Source: Nakaseomyces glabratus
Taxonomy: Eukaryota > Ascomycota > Saccharomycetes > Saccharomycetales > Saccharomycetaceae
Assembly (NCBI RefSeq): GCF_010111755.1
Contig: NC_088957.1
Location: 62,001 to 126,000 of the forward strand
Length of the DNA: 64,000 nt
Direction of reading: 5' to 3'
Within the stretch, counting starts at the first letter, position 1. Each line of letters begins with the position of its first letter. The position numbers and the translations under genes were made by a program. The notes beneath the pieces were generated by a model. It saw only the letters and a list, made by a program, of their open reading frames with translations. It did no database searches and was not told the origin of the DNA. This document shows positions 1 through 11,360 of the stretch, in pieces.

Positions 1-127
1 TTTGAGTAATTTCAAGAAAAAACTACCAGTACATAAAATGAGTACTATTCAAGTTTATATGTAAAATAATGGCATATTTAGAAACAGAATTATTGAAGTA
101 TGAAAGTAAAGGGAAGTAGTGTAGATA

Positions 128-3100
128 TCACAACTCCTCTTGCAATTGAACGTTCACCGTGTATTGTAAATCCATCGCATCATTCACTATAGTAAACGTC
201 AGGTTTTCTCCGTACAATTCCTCTGGTATTAATAAATCACATTCTAGTTCAATGATTTTTCCAGTTTTTCTGGGTTGGCATCTCTTTATTATAAGTAATT
301 CTTCATTCTGATAGCCAATACAAAACCATAATTCTTTCTGCGTCTTAGGAAATCTGTCACAATAAACCTCCATATTTCTACTAGAAACACCTGATACATG
401 TTGTGCCGTAATTTGTAGATGTGATGGGTTTGTTTGCTCTAAGACTCTAATATTTGTCAAAGCTGGTATACGCTTCACAACATTCAAAAACTTAGATTCA
501 AAATCTCGAGATACGTTCAACTCTCTGATGATAGGTTTGTATTCGTTGGATTTGCTAGATGCCAGTTTCTGTAGCGTTAATTTGGTTTTTATTGGCTTTG
601 TGGGATAACCATTATTACGGAACTCAATATCCTTGAATCTTTGTATGTCACAACCGGGTAAAAGTGTTACTGGATTATCTTCATACCAGCATCCCTGCTT
701 AATACACTGCATCACTTTAATCAACGTCATTACCGTCGCCAAGTATCCCATTTCACTGGCTATATCAATAAAAGCTTGCAAAATACGCAAAGACTGGTCT
801 AATACAGAAACAGTATCTTGAATGTAATCTGCAATAGGAAGATCTACCCTGCTTAAGTGTGCCTGCAGCAACAAAAACGCTTTGACATGGGGATCTATCA
901 TGCTAACCTCTATATCACCTTCAAATGTATCCTCAACTTTATATCTAGACTGAGCTGACATTTCAATATTCATAATGGCTTCACCACCTCTAACAGGTAA
1001 CTCATTGTATTCCTCAGCTAATGAGAGCCATTTCAATATATCTTGAAAAGATGCATTTCCGTGGATATTTCTTAACACGGTACGGACAGTTTTATGCGAA
1101 ATATAATAATACGAGGAAATGCTCAAAAAAGGTGTAGGAATAATGTCTTCACCGTTTAACTCTACACACCCTGATTCTTCAAGATTGTATAGCGTTTCAT
1201 CAATTTGCTTGCTTAAATACTTGCTCACATTTTCCACAGATAAATCCCCTTCAATACCATAGTACGTTGGGTTATGATGAGCTCTTCTGTATAAAAAGGT
1301 CCAGCTTAAAAAGTTCAGGGCTTCTTGTCTATTGGTTATTGTGCCTGACGTGATTTCTGCACCTATATGGTCATCTAGCACTTTGTGCAAAGATGACTCT
1401 ACGGGGAATCCAATATTCAGGAAATGCTTATAAAACATTTTCTTGGAGTTTTTTGTATAAACAATAGCAGTACCGCTAGTATCAAATGCAGGTCTACCGG
1501 CTCTACCCATCATTTGCAATATATCGGTTAAATCCATATCTCTATACCCTTCTATCTTGGCATCAAAAAATTGAGTACCCTTAATGATAACCAAGTGTGC
1601 GGGCAGATTGACACCCCACGCTAGTGTTGAAGTTGCGATTAAAATTTGTATTTTGCTTTGCTGAAACAATTGATGAGAAATAGTTCTATCCTTCTCAACC
1701 AAACCAGCATGGTGTAACCCTATCCCAAACTGTAAGGATAATTTTAATGTGTCATCAGTAACTTGTGAAATGTAATACTCAAGCTCTTGTTCATCTGATA
1801 TATTTAGGAACCTCCGAGGATTTGATTCCATACCACATAAATGGATTAAGTCAAGAGCAGTAAGTCGTGTTTGTCTACGTGAAGCAACGAAAATCAAAGT
1901 AGGTTTATCAGGAGAATGTTGTTTAATAGCCATAAATGAAGGTTTATTCATTGTTTTCATTAGTGGACAAAATGCAAGGTTATCTGTAAATCCATCAATA
2001 TACATTTTCAGCGGTACCGGACGCACACTAGATGGAAAGTTAAAGAGACCATTCTCTTTGACTCTCAGCCAACCAGCCATATCGTGAGCATTTGAAACTG
2101 CTGTAGACATACCTAATAATCTGACGGGTTGCTTTGTTTGGGTGGAGACGTAATTCATACGACTCACAATCATCTCTAAAATAGGGCCTCTATCACTAGC
2201 AAGTAGATGGATCTCATCCATAATAATTAATGAAACCTCTTGAACAAATTTACGAGTTTGCCAATTACGCGAAATACCATCAAACTTCTCAGGTGTGGTA
2301 ATGACTATAGTGGCGTCTCTGACATCTCGAGGATCTGGTAGAGAATCTCCTGTCAGTTCAACTACCTTATCACCTGTAACAGGTGTAATTTTCTTCTTCC
2401 AATCATCGACCCTTTCTCTAACCAGTGCCTTCATTGGAGCTATATAAACGACTTTCTTTCCAGGAAATTCCTTAAATGCATGCCACATAGCTAATTCAGC
2501 AACAACAGTTTTACCTGAACCAGTTGGGGAACCAACAAACACATTATCGTTAGTGTTGTATAGTGTATGGAATGTCATAGTTTGCATGGGGTTGAAATAC
2601 TTAAAAGAGTACATGGATTCCAGCAATGGGTTATGTAGTGCTGAAACTGGCAATGGTCTCAACTTTTGTAGCTTTGTTAATACATTTTCATTATATGGTC
2701 GAATCAGGTGTTGGAATGAAATTGCACTTGTACTTTCACAGCCCAGCCATGTGTCTGAAACTACTTTTACCACGACTTGAGGTGGCAATGGATTGGATAG
2801 TGGAATCATAAAATCAAGTTCATGATCGTTCTTCATTGATCTTCTATTGAGGATAAACTTTTCAAAATACAAAATTTGAGACTTATTGGATTCTTCCACT
2901 GTCACCCAGAAAAACTGAGCCTCCCCATGAATCCTCAGATTCCATATAAACGTGGGCGTTAAGTTTACATGGACCCTCATTACATTTGATGTGATCGGGA
3001 ATATCTCCGAATCAATCTCAACTTGTGGAAAGTAACTTAAAAGAGAGAAAATTTTGTGACCCATTTTTTTATTATGTACTAATTCGCCTAATTCTTCTGG

Positions 3101-5998
3101 ATCCATGTCAAGAAGTCGATCCATTGTGGGATTTTTGTTTCTTATTTGGCTTAAAATATTTTCTGGTAGATCAAATTGGCAAAGTGCGTGATCAAATGAC
3201 CATAATCGTTTCTCAATGGATTTGCACACATTAAGCATAATATTTGTAAAAACACCCCATCTCCTGTTTAGACCAATTAAAAATAAAGCACGACAAATTC
3301 TCGCAGCATTTTGAGCAACGTAATTTGAGTCCGAAGAAAGCGCAGAGTCAAATATTTTACTTTGAGATATAAATGCCTGTAGTAAAATGTTTGTCTTACC
3401 GTGATTGCTTTCTAAATCGCCAGCAATTTGGCACGGTGCAGCAGATTCGGCAAGTCTGGTTAATTCGCTTGCTTCTTCTTCTCTGAACTTTAAACCATCG
3501 AATTCACTAGACATACTGATCATTGAAAGGACGTCAGCCTCTGTTGCCCGTGGGTTAGAAACTTGATTGAATATTTCCACAGATTCATTAAGTAGATAAA
3601 AATCGGACGCAATTTTACCAAGATCTTTTGAAATGAAATACATAGATACCTCATCAAAAACTATCATTTGTAATGAATGTAATCTTCGTGCAGCAGCTAT
3701 GATCATGTTTCTTCTCCTATCATATAGTTGGGGATCAGACATAAGCTCATCCCATTCGATAGCATATGTGAATGGATTTTTTTTCATACGTACAAACATG
3801 TAAGTATAACCCAGCCACTGTATAGCTTCTTCGACATTTGTTACTGTTCCAAGAGATATTTCGGCATTCAAATTATCAACCAATTTCGCACCAAACCTGG
3901 ATTCAATTGGATGCTGTTGAGTAATCAATGATACGTAGCTGTCTAGTCTGTCAGCTGACGTACACAGTATACCGGTTCCGTTTGCAGACCCAAAACCTGG
4001 TCTACCAGCTCTACCAAAGATTTGGATAACATCTGATATGCCCAAATCTACAAATCCTCCTCGTTTGGCGTCATAAACCTGGGTACCTTTTATAATAACA
4101 CAATCTGCTGGAAGGTTAACACCCCACGCAAGTGTTGCAGTACAACAAAGGACCTTAATTGCTCCCTCCTTGAACAGTTTTTCTGTAAGATTACGATCGG
4201 ACCTTGACATACCGGCATGATGAACCCCAAATCCAAACTGAAAAATTTCTTTAAGATCCTTATCTCTATTTTTGGCTAGTTGCCTAGAGTAAATATCTTT
4301 TACACTTGGTTCGGGTGCGTACAGTGATATTTCGTTGTTCTTTTGAGCCATACTTATGAATGTTCTAGCACTTTTGACAGTATCTTTTCTGGAGTGTACA
4401 AATACCATTACTTGGTGGCCCTTTTCAATCATTTCTGTTAGCTTGTCATAAGCAACTCGATCAATGTTTTCCCTGGCTTGCTTGCTTCCAGCTTTTCCTC
4501 TGCATCCAATCAACTGTTGTTCTAGTGGCTTTGGTCTAAACGATTGATCAAAGTAAAACATACCGATCTGTCTATTTACACCCAAAAAATCTGCAACATC
4601 CATAAAGTTAGGTAGTGTTGCAGATAAACCAACAATTCTGATCATTGACTGACTGCTTTCTACTTGTCTTAACGTTCTGGCAACTAATGTTTCTATAACA
4701 GAGCCTCTTTCTTCATGTAGCAAATGTACTTCATCTATAATTAATAGTCTAACCTTTGATACTAAATCGTTATCACCGTTCGACTTACGAGTTACGACAT
4801 CCCATTTTTCTGGTGTAGTCACAATTACCTGAGTTGATAGAATTTCAGCCTTTGTAAGTTGCATATCACCAGTTAGCTCACGAACCATAACATCAAAAGG
4901 TGCCAATTTACGACTAAATTTATCAACAATTTCAGCGGCTAAAGCCTTCAAAGGCGCCACATAAATAATTTTGAAATCATCATATTGAATATCTATGTCT
5001 CCACTAGGCCCCATCTCTGAGTATTGCTTGATTGTATTCAATATAGTTAGAAGTGCGATATCAGTTTTACCGGCACCAGTTGGTGCACAGATCAACATAT
5101 TTTCATTAGTTTGGTAAGCTACTGGATAAACTAATGATTGAATTTGATTCAATGTTTCATATGAGAATACAGTCCGACAATATTTATCAAGGGAAGAAAC
5201 TTGAATTAGTTTTGTGTAAAGTGAACTCTTGGCCTTAATTGGATCAGCTGCTGGTATACATATTTCCTCATATGTTTGATAGGATTGCCTGGTTGTTCCT
5301 TCCGGTAAAGTAAACTTTTGATTTCCAAAACTTAGACTGCTACTACCAGCTTCGTATTTTCTGAAAACATGGGGATATTTTATGATCTTTCTTAGGGGGT
5401 CCAATTTCTCATTTTTGGTTATTTCTTCATTGGCTTTAATCTGTTCTGCAATTAAGCCATCATCCAAATAATCGTTAGGGTTCTCTGTTTGGTCCAGCTC
5501 ATGTATAACAAATTCTGTAGGTTGTGACGTAATAAAAGAACGGTTCTCCACCAAAAATGAAATCAACTCCATGTTTTCCATGCCTAGAAAATCTAGAAGC
5601 TCTTTTTCGAGATCACCGTTGTCATATTCATTAGTTATACCGAGTATTGATCTAGTGAATTCTTCATATGATACAGAAAATGAGGCTGAATTTATTAACC
5701 TCCATAGCCTTTTGTAAACTGCCTTTGTACTAGATTTATTCTTATCGCTGATTAGAAAGTTAATGTCAAAGTTTGGATCTATAAACTCATCGAATATATC
5801 ATCCCATTCATTCCTATCCTGTGAAAGCACTGCCAATTTACATTTTCCTGCGGATTTAATATCTTTGTTTAATTCATTATCTATAGCTGGTACCATTTGG
5901 GTAATGTCCTCCATTTTCAATTGAACGCATGCATCATTCATGGTCTGCATGGCATTCATGAAAGAGCCTGACGAATTTACAGAATATGTAGTTGTCAT
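128..5998 (-). CDS. SLH1: Slh1-type Ski2-like RNA helicase of the ribosome quality trigger complex
   Basis: Large Ski2-like helicase of 1956 residues, close to the 1967 of S. cerevisiae Slh1, with the family's two helicase cassettes. The first cassette has a Walker A motif APTGAGKT near residue 306 and DEVH near 421. The second has SPTGSGKT near 1156 and DEIH near 1261. Each is followed by a QxxGRAGRP motif VI and a Sec63-like region. The family protein acts with Cue3 and Rqt4 to split collided ribosomes. I start at the ATG at 5998 (MTTTYSVNSS); the frame is open two codons further but without an earlier ATG. Both ATPase cassettes keep their catalytic motifs. The similar Brr2 is excluded by the N-terminus and by the neighbour YTA7, which matches the S. 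cerevisiae order YGR270W-YGR271W. Confidence 0.95.
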   Translation of the reverse strand: MTTTYSVNSSGSFMNAMQTMNDACVQLKMEDITQMVPAIDNELNKDIKSAGKCKLAVLSQDRNEWDDIFDEFIDPNFDINFLISDKNKSSTKAVYKRLWRLINSASFSVSYEEFTRSILGITNEYDNGDLEKELLDFLGMENMELISFLVENRSFITSQPTEFVIHELDQTENPNDYLDDGLIAEQIKANEEITKNEKLDPLRKIIKYPHVFRKYEAGSSSLSFGNQKFTLPEGTTRQSYQTYEEICIPAADPIKAKSSLYTKLIQVSSLDKYCRTVFSYETLNQIQSLVYPVAYQTNENMLICAPTGAGKTDIALLTILNTIKQYSEMGPSGDIDIQYDDFKIIYVAPLKALAAEIVDKFSRKLAPFDVMVRELTGDMQLTKAEILSTQVIVTTPEKWDVVTRKSNGDNDLVSKVRLLIIDEVHLLHEERGSVIETLVARTLRQVESSQSMIRIVGLSATLPNFMDVADFLGVNRQIGMFYFDQSFRPKPLEQQLIGCRGKAGSKQARENIDRVAYDKLTEMIEKGHQVMVFVHSRKDTVKSARTFISMAQKNNEISLYAPEPSVKDIYSRQLAKNRDKDLKEIFQFGFGVHHAGMSRSDRNLTEKLFKEGAIKVLCCTATLAWGVNLPADCVIIKGTQVYDAKRGGFVDLGISDVIQIFGRAGRPGFGSANGTGILCTSADRLDSYVSLITQQHPIESRFGAKLVDNLNAEISLGTVTNVEEAIQWLGYTYMFVRMKKNPFTYAIEWDELMSDPQLYDRRRNMIIAAARRLHSLQMIVFDEVSMYFISKDLGKIASDFYLLNESVEIFNQVSNPRATEADVLSMISMSSEFDGLKFREEEASELTRLAESAAPCQIAGDLESNHGKTNILLQAFISQSKIFDSALSSDSNYVAQNAARICRALFLIGLNRRWGVFTNIMLNVCKSIEKRLWSFDHALCQFDLPENILSQIRNKNPTMDRLLDMDPEELGELVHNKKMGHKIFSLLSYFPQVEIDSEIFPITSNVMRVHVNLTPTFIWNLRIHGEAQFFWVTVEESNKSQILYFEKFILNRRSMKNDHELDFMIPLSNPLPPQVVVKVVSDTWLGCESTSAISFQHLIRPYNENVLTKLQKLRPLPVSALHNPLLESMYSFKYFNPMQTMTFHTLYNTNDNVFVGSPTGSGKTVVAELAMWHAFKEFPGKKVVYIAPMKALVRERVDDWKKKITPVTGDKVVELTGDSLPDPRDVRDATIVITTPEKFDGISRNWQTRKFVQEVSLIIMDEIHLLASDRGPILEMIVSRMNYVSTQTKQPVRLLGMSTAVSNAHDMAGWLRVKENGLFNFPSSVRPVPLKMYIDGFTDNLAFCPLMKTMNKPSFMAIKQHSPDKPTLIFVASRRQTRLTALDLIHLCGMESNPRRFLNISDEQELEYYISQVTDDTLKLSLQFGIGLHHAGLVEKDRTISHQLFQQSKIQILIATSTLAWGVNLPAHLVIIKGTQFFDAKIEGYRDMDLTDILQMMGRAGRPAFDTSGTAIVYTKNSKKMFYKHFLNIGFPVESSLHKVLDDHIGAEITSGTITNRQEALNFLSWTFLYRRAHHNPTYYGIEGDLSVENVSKYLSKQIDETLYNLEESGCVELNGEDIIPTPFLSISSYYYISHKTVRTVLRNIHGNASFQDILKWLSLAEEYNELPVRGGEAIMNIEMSAQSRYKVEDTFEGDIEVSMIDPHVKAFLLLQAHLSRVDLPIADYIQDTVSVLDQSLRILQAFIDIASEMGYLATVMTLIKVMQCIKQGCWYEDNPVTLLPGCDIQRFKDIEFRNNGYPTKPIKTKLTLQKLASSKSNEYKPIIRELNVSRDFESKFLNVVKRIPALTNIRVLEQTNPSHLQITAQHVSGVSSRNMEVYCDRFPKTQKELWFCIGYQNEELLIIKRCQPRKTGKIIELECDLLIPEELYGENLTFTIVNDAMDLQYTVNVQLQEEL

Positions 5999-6209
5999 TT
6001 TCAATGGTGCCTAGATCCGGTGAATTAGGCTGCATGAAACCGGGCTTTTTATAAGAGCTTGAGCATCAGGATATTCTTGACGCCAGGTCTTCAAATAAGT
6101 GCTAACTCTGAGAACTGTGATTTAGTAAAGATCACTCTTATACGTTGGTAATGATACATGCGATATGTGTTATGTAGGGAGCTATGTAATTATAAAAGAG
6201 CATACACAC

Positions 6210-9200
6210 TCATAGCATGTTTACAATATGTTCAATCTGGTTGAAGACATCATTCTTTTCAATGTTCTCCCTATGATTCCAAATAATATTTGTTACCCGA
6301 GAGCATAAGGCTTCCATTTGGGAAACAGAAAAGCCATCTGTTTTCCCAATTAGTATATCATAAAGATTGTTCAATCTATCTTCATCAATAGATAGTTTCA
6401 CATGAACGTTTGTTGGTCTGTCTGTCCTGATATTAGTTTCAATGAGTTCCTGAGTAGAGCTTATGCTGTTCGATTGACTCTCAGCATCATTCGAAACAAC
6501 GTCTTCCTTAAGAGGTTGTGATGGTTTGTCCTCTTTAGTCGAAACTTCGTCAACATTGTCCAAACTGGCGGGATAAAGTGTAGAATATTCGTCGTCCTTT
6601 GTAGAAGCCAGTTGGTCAACTTTGAGATCCGAAGGCTGTTGCTCATTTGATGAATTTTCTTGACACTCATTCCCAGCTACTGAAATTTGTTTCATTTCAT
6701 TATTGGAATTTGTTGCTAAATCAGGACCAGAGCTTGGTAAAAACTCATTTTCGATGATCTCCTTCTTTTCAACTTGAAGCTGACTTCCAGCAGCCACACC
6801 TACATCAACAGTATCGCTTGACTTGTCAGTAGAATTTGATACATTTACTAGTTGCTTTCTTTCATCTTCAAGGTAAAGTTCTTGTCTTTCAATATCTCTC
6901 TGCCTAGTCGCCTTACATTCAGCGATAAACTCTGGTGTTGAAATATCCTCGATACCCATTTGGGCATTTGCATACATTTCTGATGCTTTTATAATCCTTT
7001 CTCTATCTCCTGTGGTGTTGGCATCTCGATAAATACACTCAATATCTTTCAAGAATTGCTTTGGTTCGGAATAAAATCCATTCCAAAGTCTCTCCTCTAT
7101 GATATCAAGATCCATGTTAAAGAATCTCTTGCCAGTAGCAACCTCTAATATCATGCTTTCATCTTTTACATAGGCCGGTTGCCAGTTAGGGATATTTTGC
7201 ATTTGAGGTTCAAAAAGGTGCACCAGAAAGGCATCATCTATAGGAGGCTTCCTAAATCTCTTGTACCGGTTCTTGAAAAGATCCATTAACCCAGATAACT
7301 TAATTTTAAGAACGTTTTTCAGCTTCATATCTTGGTGTTGGAATTCCTTCAATTTTCTTCTCAGCAACTCTTCCTTTGAGAGAGGTTTACCTTCAGCATC
7401 TACATTACTACTGTCTCCAGAAATGGCTAACGGCAGCTTTGCTAATGGTTCAGTTCGCTTTCTCTTTAGCATATAGGCGGAGGGTGGCAATTTAATATTT
7501 TCAATTGTCTTCTTCAAGTATGTAGTTCTTTGCTTCACGTTCGGCTTTTCTATCTCAAATATATTGGTAGCAAATTCAAATGATGCTAGTAAATCATTCG
7601 TATAACAATCTTGTTCTGAAAGTGACTCCGACAAGCAAAGTAAAAATACCTTATCATCAGAGACAAGAGATTTCATTAGTGAACTCAACGTCATTATAGC
7701 ATTGGATGGAATTGTTTTCATCCAGATATCAAAATTTGGGATAAATATGATAGATGGTTGTCTTTTACGAGCTTCTATGAACGCCTGGACGATGGCAGCC
7801 TCTATTGTTCTTGTACTGTCAGCTACTAAAGAAGGAATATCCAACCGTTGTACATTGAACTTTTCCAGAAAGTTCAGTATTGCACTCCCGATATATGATA
7901 AGCCGTTACCTGGAGAACTTGTAACTAGTAACTTAGGTCTAAAAGTACGTAAGTTAGTTATTTGCTTAATCAGTTCCACTTTAGAGAACCCATCAGAGCC
8001 AGTATCATCGGTGAAATCTTCGTACTCCATATATTCATCAATGAGAGATTTAGATTGAGATACTTTCATATGTGCGTCAGGCAGGATATCGTTTATTGTT
8101 GATTTCAGCCCTTCAAACTGAACATCTAGCAATTGGTCCACAGGTTCAGGTAACGGTTGAGACGACTCGCCAACTGACCTGTTTGAGGAAGGAACAATTT
8201 TTTCTAATGCTCTAGTAAAGTCAGAACTATTCACCCTTATTAGGTCTGTATCAATAAGCAGTTTGCCACTACTTCTATAAATTTGTGGATATGTTCGTTG
8301 AATGCTTGACAGAGCAGCTTCGGTGCATAAAGCTCGTAGATCTGCACCACCATATCCTTTTGTTAGAGATGCCAATCGATGAATCAACTCATCTGACAAA
8401 GGAGGTGACCATTTTTTTGTATGAATCTTTAGGATGGTCTTTCTAGCATTCGTATCAGGCAATGGAAAATAGAACTCTCTGTCAAATCGTCCAGGCCTTC
8501 TCAGTGCAGGATCAACAGCATCCGGTCTATTGGTTGCACCAATAACAATAACTTGGCCTCTATTGTCCATACCGTCCATCAAGGCCAACAATGTTGAAAC
8601 TATACTGGCATGAATTTGCTCCTGTTTTGAGCTCCGGACTGGTGCTAGACCGTCAATTTCATCGAAAAATATTATCGAAGGTTGTTGTTTCTTTGCTTCT
8701 TCAAATAAAAGTCTTAATTGTCGTTCGGCCTCACCTACCCATTTTGAAAGTATATCTGCACCTTTTCTCATAAAAAAGGTTATTTTTCGTGATTCACTTG
8801 AACAGCTGGCAGCAAGTGCACGCGCCATTAATGTCTTACCGGTACCTGGTGGACCATGGAATAGGACACCACGCGGTGGCGTGATATTAAACTTCTGATA
8901 TACCTCAGGATATAGTAAAGGCAACGAAACCATTTCTTTTAGCTGTTCGATGTAGTTGTCTAATCCACCAACATCGTCAAACTTAATATTCATATCAACT
9001 CCCAAAGGATCTAAATCAGCAATTTCAGGTTTCTTTTTTCTCTTAGGGTCTCTCAAAGGATTTTTTGGTTTTCTTTTAGACTTACCGCCAATAGGAAGAA
9101 TTTCATCTTCAGAAGAATCAGAGTCCAAAATTAGTTTCGGGTTATTTGCGTTGTTTTGGCCAAAAAAATTAGTGTTTTGTCCAAATATAGTAACAACATC

Positions 9201-10163
9201 ATTTCCTCCAAAAGGTCCACCAGTAGGAAATAACCTTCTATTGGGACCTGCATTCTGAGACGCATTCCATCCACCACGGCCACGTCTAGGTGATGCTGTA
9301 GCATACGGTGGAATATTGGACGCAGTAGCAGTAGGGTACTCCTCGACAGGAAAGTTTGTCAAGGGTGGGGGTATTCTGTAATCAACCTGTTTGGTACGTT
9401 CTCTTAGAGACCTCTTTTCCCTAATAGGACTATCCTCCTGAAGTTCTCTAATCTCATCAGCTAGTGAGAGAGCTTCTTCGGAATTGTTTTCTGTTAAATT
9501 CTCTTTGGAGTTGTATAATGTCGATCTTGTTCGGCTGCGAAGACGTCTCCCGGAGTTTGTAGTCTTGCTAGGTGAATTTGTTGACCTACCTGTAAGGCGT
9601 CCTCTAGTTCTTCTCCCCGTTTGTTGACCGTAGTCTTCGTCATTTTCACCGTCTTCAGTAAACGCTTCATCTTCTGGATCAGGCACGACAAATTGATCAT
9701 CTGCTCTTCTATTCCTCTTTTGTCTAAGTTTTGAGCTATTGTAAACGTTGTCTTCATCATCGTCCAAATCAGAGGCATCGTCATCCAAAAGATCATCCGA
9801 TAAATCTTCCTCATGGAAACTTTCATCTTCCTCCTCTGGGTCATGGACCTTTCTTCTCCTTGATCTACCCGATCTTCGAGAGGTATGCGGTACATCTTCA
9901 TCTTCAGGAAAGATATCTTTGGTACCGTTTGGCGCCTCATTGGGTAATTGACTTTCTTTAGCTGTTTCTTCCTGAAGGTCATGATTATCTCCATTTGGTG
10001 CTTCACTATTGGTTTCTTCATCTAAGAAGTCAAGTCCACTTTCTACTTCAGCGTAATTGATCTTCTTCAAAGATCTTCCTGTTGTGTGAGTTACACCATT
10101 CTCATCTAAAATTTCGTTATTGGCGTCTGAAACTCTAGCACTATGGCGCAAATTACGAGTCAT
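6210..10163 (-). CDS. YTA7: Yta7/ATAD2-type bromodomain AAA ATPase
   Basis: Chromatin-bound AAA ATPase of 1317 residues, against about 1379 in S. cerevisiae. The order is: a very acidic, low-complexity N-terminus (residues 1-270, with Asp/Glu runs and basic RGR patches); AAA domain 1 with Walker A GPPGTGKT near 441 and Walker B FFDEID near 503; a second AAA domain that is visibly degenerate (SPGNGLSY replaces the P-loop near 749 and the Walker B acids are missing near 811); then a bromodomain-like segment at about 955-1070. A degenerate second ATPase and a non-canonical bromodomain are normal for this family. Known role: histone H3-H4 handling, boundary function and histone gene transcription. 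Its start is 1.2 kb from divergent HUA1. Confidence 0.95.
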   Translation of the reverse strand: MTRNLRHSARVSDANNEILDENGVTHTTGRSLKKINYAEVESGLDFLDEETNSEAPNGDNHDLQEETAKESQLPNEAPNGTKDIFPEDEDVPHTSRRSGRSRRRKVHDPEEEDESFHEEDLSDDLLDDDASDLDDDEDNVYNSSKLRQKRNRRADDQFVVPDPEDEAFTEDGENDEDYGQQTGRRTRGRLTGRSTNSPSKTTNSGRRLRSRTRSTLYNSKENLTENNSEEALSLADEIRELQEDSPIREKRSLRERTKQVDYRIPPPLTNFPVEEYPTATASNIPPYATASPRRGRGGWNASQNAGPNRRLFPTGGPFGGNDVVTIFGQNTNFFGQNNANNPKLILDSDSSEDEILPIGGKSKRKPKNPLRDPKRKKKPEIADLDPLGVDMNIKFDDVGGLDNYIEQLKEMVSLPLLYPEVYQKFNITPPRGVLFHGPPGTGKTLMARALAASCSSESRKITFFMRKGADILSKWVGEAERQLRLLFEEAKKQQPSIIFFDEIDGLAPVRSSKQEQIHASIVSTLLALMDGMDNRGQVIVIGATNRPDAVDPALRRPGRFDREFYFPLPDTNARKTILKIHTKKWSPPLSDELIHRLASLTKGYGGADLRALCTEAALSSIQRTYPQIYRSSGKLLIDTDLIRVNSSDFTRALEKIVPSSNRSVGESSQPLPEPVDQLLDVQFEGLKSTINDILPDAHMKVSQSKSLIDEYMEYEDFTDDTGSDGFSKVELIKQITNLRTFRPKLLVTSSPGNGLSYIGSAILNFLEKFNVQRLDIPSLVADSTRTIEAAIVQAFIEARKRQPSIIFIPNFDIWMKTIPSNAIMTLSSLMKSLVSDDKVFLLCLSESLSEQDCYTNDLLASFEFATNIFEIEKPNVKQRTTYLKKTIENIKLPPSAYMLKRKRTEPLAKLPLAISGDSSNVDAEGKPLSKEELLRRKLKEFQHQDMKLKNVLKIKLSGLMDLFKNRYKRFRKPPIDDAFLVHLFEPQMQNIPNWQPAYVKDESMILEVATGKRFFNMDLDIIEERLWNGFYSEPKQFLKDIECIYRDANTTGDRERIIKASEMYANAQMGIEDISTPEFIAECKATRQRDIERQELYLEDERKQLVNVSNSTDKSSDTVDVGVAAGSQLQVEKKEIIENEFLPSSGPDLATNSNNEMKQISVAGNECQENSSNEQQPSDLKVDQLASTKDDEYSTLYPASLDNVDEVSTKEDKPSQPLKEDVVSNDAESQSNSISSTQELIETNIRTDRPTNVHVKLSIDEDRLNNLYDILIGKTDGFSVSQMEALCSRVTNIIWNHRENIEKNDVFNQIEHIVNML

Positions 10164-11360
10164 CGTTTTCAGTAGTTCAATGTTATTACAAATTGTGAGA
10201 AAATATCAAACTATTTGCGATGGCACAGTTCAAACTGACAGAATTTCAAGTTACTACTATATAGTTGAAATTATTCCCAACGTTCTTCCCACTCACAAAT
10301 GTTTTACTGAAAAATGGGGAATAACTGTATAATCCCTAAGCAGGCACTTTCCAATTGTATAAGTCCGTTTCCCAATCTTCGTCGTCACTTTGATTACCTC
10401 TCAATTTCAATGCTGCTCTAAATCCACAATCCTCTTGATTTAGTACAACGTAGAGTTGACCTCAGAGCACGAATATCACAGTTAAATTGCTTCTGCGGTA
10501 TTAACACAATCTGGATATCAACAAAGTTTGAGTCGTCCCCATCTTTCAACTCAATAAAACACCTAATAACCGAGGGAAATGAAATTGGCCCACCGCCAAA
10601 TTTCGATTCCCGCGACGTGAAGTGCCAAGCTCGTGTATTGTGATATCATTGGATAACTGGCATAATGAAGATACCCATCTCTAAGCTAAGAACAAACCAT
10701 TTGCACTTTCTTGGCATCTTTAAAGGCACCAGGTGCTTTTACTGATAGTGATAGGATTATGAACGGTCTGATATCCCGCTTATAGATGGATCGGCACATT
10801 TCATTTTCTTGTTTACTAGTATATACCTTCGCAGAAGAAGCAGTTTTGCGTATTCATTTTAGGATGACTAGCACCGTATTTCATAAGAAGATTTGGTATT
10901 TTATCCTGGAGTCGCAGTTATCTTGCCCATGACGGTAACAGATTGTAGGCATGGTGCCACAACGTCATAGCTACAAATCGTTTGGTGTGAGTCTTACTGA
11001 GCCTTGCACTTTCGGGCATCGAAACGAATATCTAAGGGTTGGCTGGAAATCTCAAGGCATTGATGGGCATGGCTTTGCATAACTTAAATATGACTGATTG
11101 TCTCATCGCCTTTAACTTGCCTTAAATTTAAATGGTCATTGATTCTGTCAAATGCCTATGTACTTCAAGAAAGTTACTTTTCCATCTATTTGAATAGCAA
11201 CATATAATCAGCATATTGCAGTATCTTGCATAGTTGGTATCTCATTGCGCTACAGAATTAAAAATAAAACATATTCTAGGAAGCATATTTCGTATTAACC
11301 GAAATCATCTGAATTGTACTAAGCACTTACAATACAAGTTTTGTATCTACTCCTCATAAT
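10164..11360. other. Divergent intergenic region YTA7/HUA1
   Basis: This 1.2-kb gap holds the promoters of YTA7 (minus) and HUA1 (plus). I see no convincing ORF or tRNA. The part from about 10900 to 11130 is less AT-rich than its surroundings. It contains a possible hairpin with arms ATGACG and CGTCAT and nested TTGT/ACAA and GGCA/TGCC pairs at about 10939-10977. No H/ACA or C/D box set could be matched to it. Confidence 0.5.
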
